A stretch of DNA of 64,000 bases from Bacteroidota bacterium (GTDB lineage Bacteria; Bacteroidota; Bacteroidia; UKL13-3). A model generated the notes under the pieces. It saw only the letters and a program-made list of their open reading frames with translations, was not told where the DNA came from and did no database searches. The stretch lies in assembly GCA_027488905.1 (NCBI GenBank), contig JAIYAT010000017.1, positions 124,001-188,000 on the forward strand, given 5' to 3'. The number at the start of each line of letters is the position of its first letter. Within the stretch, counting starts at the first letter, position 1. The position numbers and the translations under genes are program-made. Shown here in pieces: positions 61,991 through 64,000 of the stretch.

Positions 61991-62443
61991 ATGCCTTTGC
62001 TCATTAGACAAGCTGCTGCTGAAGATGCAAGTCAAATCCTTTATTTTATTAAAGCCATTGCAGCCTTTGAAGAACTTAGTGAGGAAGTAAAAGCAACAGA
62101 AGAAAATATTTTAAAGTATTTGTTTGGTGAGCATTCTGTAGCATCCTGTCTTCTTGCGTTTGAAGATGAGATTTGTATTGGATTTGCCTTGTACTTCAAG
62201 AATTTTTCAACCTTTGTTGGTAAGCCAGGAATTTATTTAGAAGATTTATTTGTTGAACCGAACTTTCGGGGTAAGGGATACGGAAAGGCTTTGTTAATTG
62301 AGTTGGTTCAATTAGCAAAAAGCCTAGATTATGGCAGGGTAGAGTGGAGTGTGCTCAATTGGAACAAATCTGCAATTGACTTTTATGAAAGCATTGGCGC
62401 AAAACCAATGAGTGGTTGGACAACTTACAGACTTACACTTTAA
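61991..62443 (+). CDS. GNAT N-acetyltransferase (diamine acetyltransferase-like)
   Basis: The acetyl-CoA loop RGKGYGKAL at 93-101 follows the YLEDLFVEP strand, and NKSAIDFYESIGA forms the late helix. The N-terminus (IRQAAAEDASQILYFIKAIAAFE) and GFALYFKNFSTFVGK segment are close to the spermidine/thialysine acetyltransferase group. At 150 residues it is normal. The stop overlaps the nth start by one base. Confidence 0.88.
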   Translation: MPLLIRQAAAEDASQILYFIKAIAAFEELSEEVKATEENILKYLFGEHSVASCLLAFEDEICIGFALYFKNFSTFVGKPGIYLEDLFVEPNFRGKGYGKALLIELVQLAKSLDYGRVEWSVLNWNKSAIDFYESIGAKPMSGWTTYRLTL

Positions 62444-63096
62444 TGAACAAAAAGGAAAGATATACCGAAGTCATACAATATTTTTTATCGCATAGTCCGC
62501 ATGCCGAAACGGAATTACTTTACAATAATCCATTTGAATTATTGGTTGCTGTTATTTTGAGTGCTCAATGCACAGATAAACGAGTAAATATAGTTACGCA
62601 AGAATTGTTTAATGATTTTCCTACACCACAGAAGCTTGCTAACACAGACTTTGATACCCTTTTTCCATACATAAGAAGTATTTCATACCCAAATAATAAG
62701 ACCAAACATTTAATTGGAATGGCCAATATGCTGGTAAATGATTTTGAGGGAAAGGTGCCAGAATCTATCGAGGATTTGGTGAAACTCCCAGGTGTTGGAA
62801 GAAAAACTGCAAATGTAATTGCTAGTGTCGTTTATCATCAACCGGCAATGGCTGTGGATACGCATGTTTTTAGGGTAAGCGCTCGGTTAGGACTTACTAC
62901 TAATGCAAAAACACCGCATCAGGCAGAAACACAATTGGTGAAGAATATTCCAGATGAATACATTGCTACAGCCCACCATTGGCTAATTCTTCATGGCAGA
63001 TATACTTGCTTAGCTAGAACACCAAAATGTGAAGCATGCGGACTTAAACCGTTTTGTAAATATTATCAAAAGAAACTTGCGGGTACTTTAGTTTAA
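62443..63096 (+). CDS. nth: Endonuclease III
   Basis: A base-excision repair glycosylase/AP lyase of 217 residues. The helix-hairpin-helix LPGVGRKTANV carries the catalytic Lys region, AVDTHVFRVSARLG contains the catalytic Asp, and the C-terminus has the 4Fe-4S ligands in perfect C-x6-C-x2-C-x5-C spacing. The start is ATG 62,443; the in-frame upstream start would overlap the GNAT gene. Its 3' end overlaps the convergent GSCFA gene by 53 bases. Confidence 0.95.
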   Translation: MNKKERYTEVIQYFLSHSPHAETELLYNNPFELLVAVILSAQCTDKRVNIVTQELFNDFPTPQKLANTDFDTLFPYIRSISYPNNKTKHLIGMANMLVNDFEGKVPESIEDLVKLPGVGRKTANVIASVVYHQPAMAVDTHVFRVSARLGLTTNAKTPHQAETQLVKNIPDEYIATAHHWLILHGRYTCLARTPKCEACGLKPFCKYYQKKLAGTLV

Positions 63097-64000
63097 AAGA
63101 TTCAATTTCTTTTTCTAGTTTGTTTAAAAATACTTGGTGCACTGCAGAACTTGGATGAAGTGTTTTGTGATTTATTTTTAACATCAGTTGGTCAAAATCT
63201 TCAAGGTAATTCAAGGTTGGTTCATCATACATCCAATGCTTAAACTTATCCCAAATATAATTTATAGCAATTTCATTTGGGTGGGCAAAATCTAAATTGT
63301 AAAAGCGGTAATCTCTAAGTTCGTCTTGCATGATTTCAAATGAAGGGAAATATGAAACATCCTTAATGGTTTTTTGAAGTAAATCTAAAGCTAAAAACAG
63401 ACTGCTTTTTCCCAGGTTGTTTTCAAACGCTCCCCATCTCAAATACTTTACTGGGCTTATACTGATAATAACATGAAGGTTTGGATTAATTTCTCGCATT
63501 AGGCCAATGGTTTTCATTGCTTCTTTTGCAATTTCTTCGGGTTGAACCAAACGTTTGCTAAAAAGATTTTGAGCTTGTTTGTGACAGTTTGCAACATCCA
63601 ATTGATTTGATTTTAATTGATATAACCAAGCGTTTCCCCAAGTCATTACCACATATTTTGAATGTTTGATTGCCAGGTGAAGAGATGTGTTTATTTCTTC
63701 AATTTTCTCTATTAAGGTTTCTTTGTGTGTCTCATAAACACTACCATGATATAAATAGGAAAACCATAAGTTATCTTGTTTAAAAATATATTCATTGTGG
63801 TTTTGGTTTGAACCAAGAGCGAAGTTTATTTGCTTAAAAATTAAGATTGGGTTAAATACAATTCCACCAGGATTGAGTAATGCAGGAATTTGATAATTAA
63901 CGATTTTATTTCCCATGTTCTCAGCGAAACACGAGCCAAGCCACAAGCCATCATTAGAAAAATGAAACCGGTTTTTTGATGAAATAATTGGGAATTGATA
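63044..64000 (-). CDS. GSCFA-domain protein, 5' end cut by window edge
   Basis: GSCFAENMG near the N-terminus is the name-giving motif of this SGNH-hydrolase-like family, common in Bacteroidota. DFAHPNEIAINYIW near the C-terminus supplies the Asp-x-x-His-like pair. A TTG at 63,946 gives 300 residues, but the frame stays open upstream to the window edge with family-like sequence (FPIISSKNRFHFSNDGLWLG), so the gene is taken to run past 64,000. Function of the family is not established; an esterase acting on a cell-envelope glycan is possible. Confidence 0.85.
   Translation of the reverse strand, partial: YQFPIISSKNRFHFSNDGLWLGSCFAENMGNKIVNYQIPALLNPGGIVFNPILIFKQINFALGSNQNHNEYIFKQDNLWFSYLYHGSVYETHKETLIEKIEEINTSLHLAIKHSKYVVMTWGNAWLYQLKSNQLDVANCHKQAQNLFSKRLVQPEEIAKEAMKTIGLMREINPNLHVIISISPVKYLRWGAFENNLGKSSLFLALDLLQKTIKDVSYFPSFEIMQDELRDYRFYNLDFAHPNEIAINYIWDKFKHWMYDEPTLNYLEDFDQLMLKINHKTLHPSSAVHQVFLNKLEKEIESFKLKYPQVSFDNIYKTV
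63799..63817 (+). repeat. Copy of dispersed GGTTnnGGTTTGAACC motif
   Basis: GGTTTTGGTTTGAACCAAG inside the GSCFA gene, which is on the other strand. Confidence 0.5.

Noticed and set aside
1-64000. CRISPR arrays, tRNA genes, IS elements or integrase signatures
   Set aside because: I looked for regularly spaced repeats, T-loop-like GGTTCGAATCC segments and DDE or tyrosine-recombinase proteins. None was convincing. The GGTTCAAAC words are not in tRNA context.

Overview
The window is low-GC, densely coded DNA, almost certainly from a member of the Bacteroidota. The grounds are Bacteroidota-type -7 promoter elements (TAnnTTTG), the absence of obvious Shine-Dalgarno sequences, frequent TTG starts, and family markers largely tied to this phylum: GldL/GldM motor proteins, a PorG/DUF6089-type outer-membrane barrel and a GSCFA protein. 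I see no tRNA, rRNA, CRISPR array, IS element, integrase or transposase.

Region 1 (about 1-49,334) is one large, mostly plus-strand surface-glycan locus of about 44 genes built from recognisable cassettes. They are: (a) an aldolase, a KdsB-like CMP-transferase and a HAD phosphatase, translationally coupled, which look like a route to an unusual CMP-activated 2-ulosonic acid; (b) NeuB, NeuC and NeuA for a CMP-sialic or legionaminic-type sugar, beside a PglK-like ABC flippase and a sulfotransferase; (c) a WecE/WecF pair for Fuc4NAc with a Wzx flippase that carries a 22-T tract; (d) an asparagine-synthase-like amidotransferase and WecB; (e) an amidation/ligation block (CapA-like, second AsnB-like, ATP-grasp) bracketed by two divergent NodB-like deacetylase paralogs; (f) Gmd and Fcl for GDP-fucose, used by the GT10 fucosyltransferase far upstream; (g) a PglC-like initiating transferase with an ACP/KAS III/SDR/PglD/PglE acyl-amino-sugar set; (h) WbpB/WbpD/WbpE for a 2,3-diamino-uronic acid. 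At least ten glycosyltransferases are scattered among them. Two flippases are present, but I see no Wzy polymerase or WaaL-type ligase, so a lipid-linked oligosaccharide (for example for protein glycosylation) is as likely as a polymer.

Region 2 (49,351-55,186, minus strand) is the most unusual part. It is a compact five-gene operon with a GldL homologue, two different GldM homologues, a signal-peptide/coiled-coil/TM protein, and an outer-membrane protein that joins a beta-helix to a PorG-like barrel. GldL and GldM form the proton-driven motor of the type IX secretion and gliding apparatus. Here the motor genes occur without GldK or GldN and with a duplicated GldM, which suggests a separate, specialised trans-envelope machine.

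Region 3 (55,429-64,000) is ordinary housekeeping: CorA, tryptophan 2,3-dioxygenase, RmlC, free-methionine sulfoxide reductase, an MFS transporter, a GNAT acetyltransferase, endonuclease III, a GSCFA protein cut by the window edge, and several small secreted or membrane proteins.

Three homopolymer tracts fall inside glycan genes: T22 in wzx, A10 at a glycosyltransferase fusion junction and G8 in wecB. In each case a one-base change would abolish or split the product, so phase variation of the glycan is plausible. All function calls rest on motif recognition by eye, without database searches.
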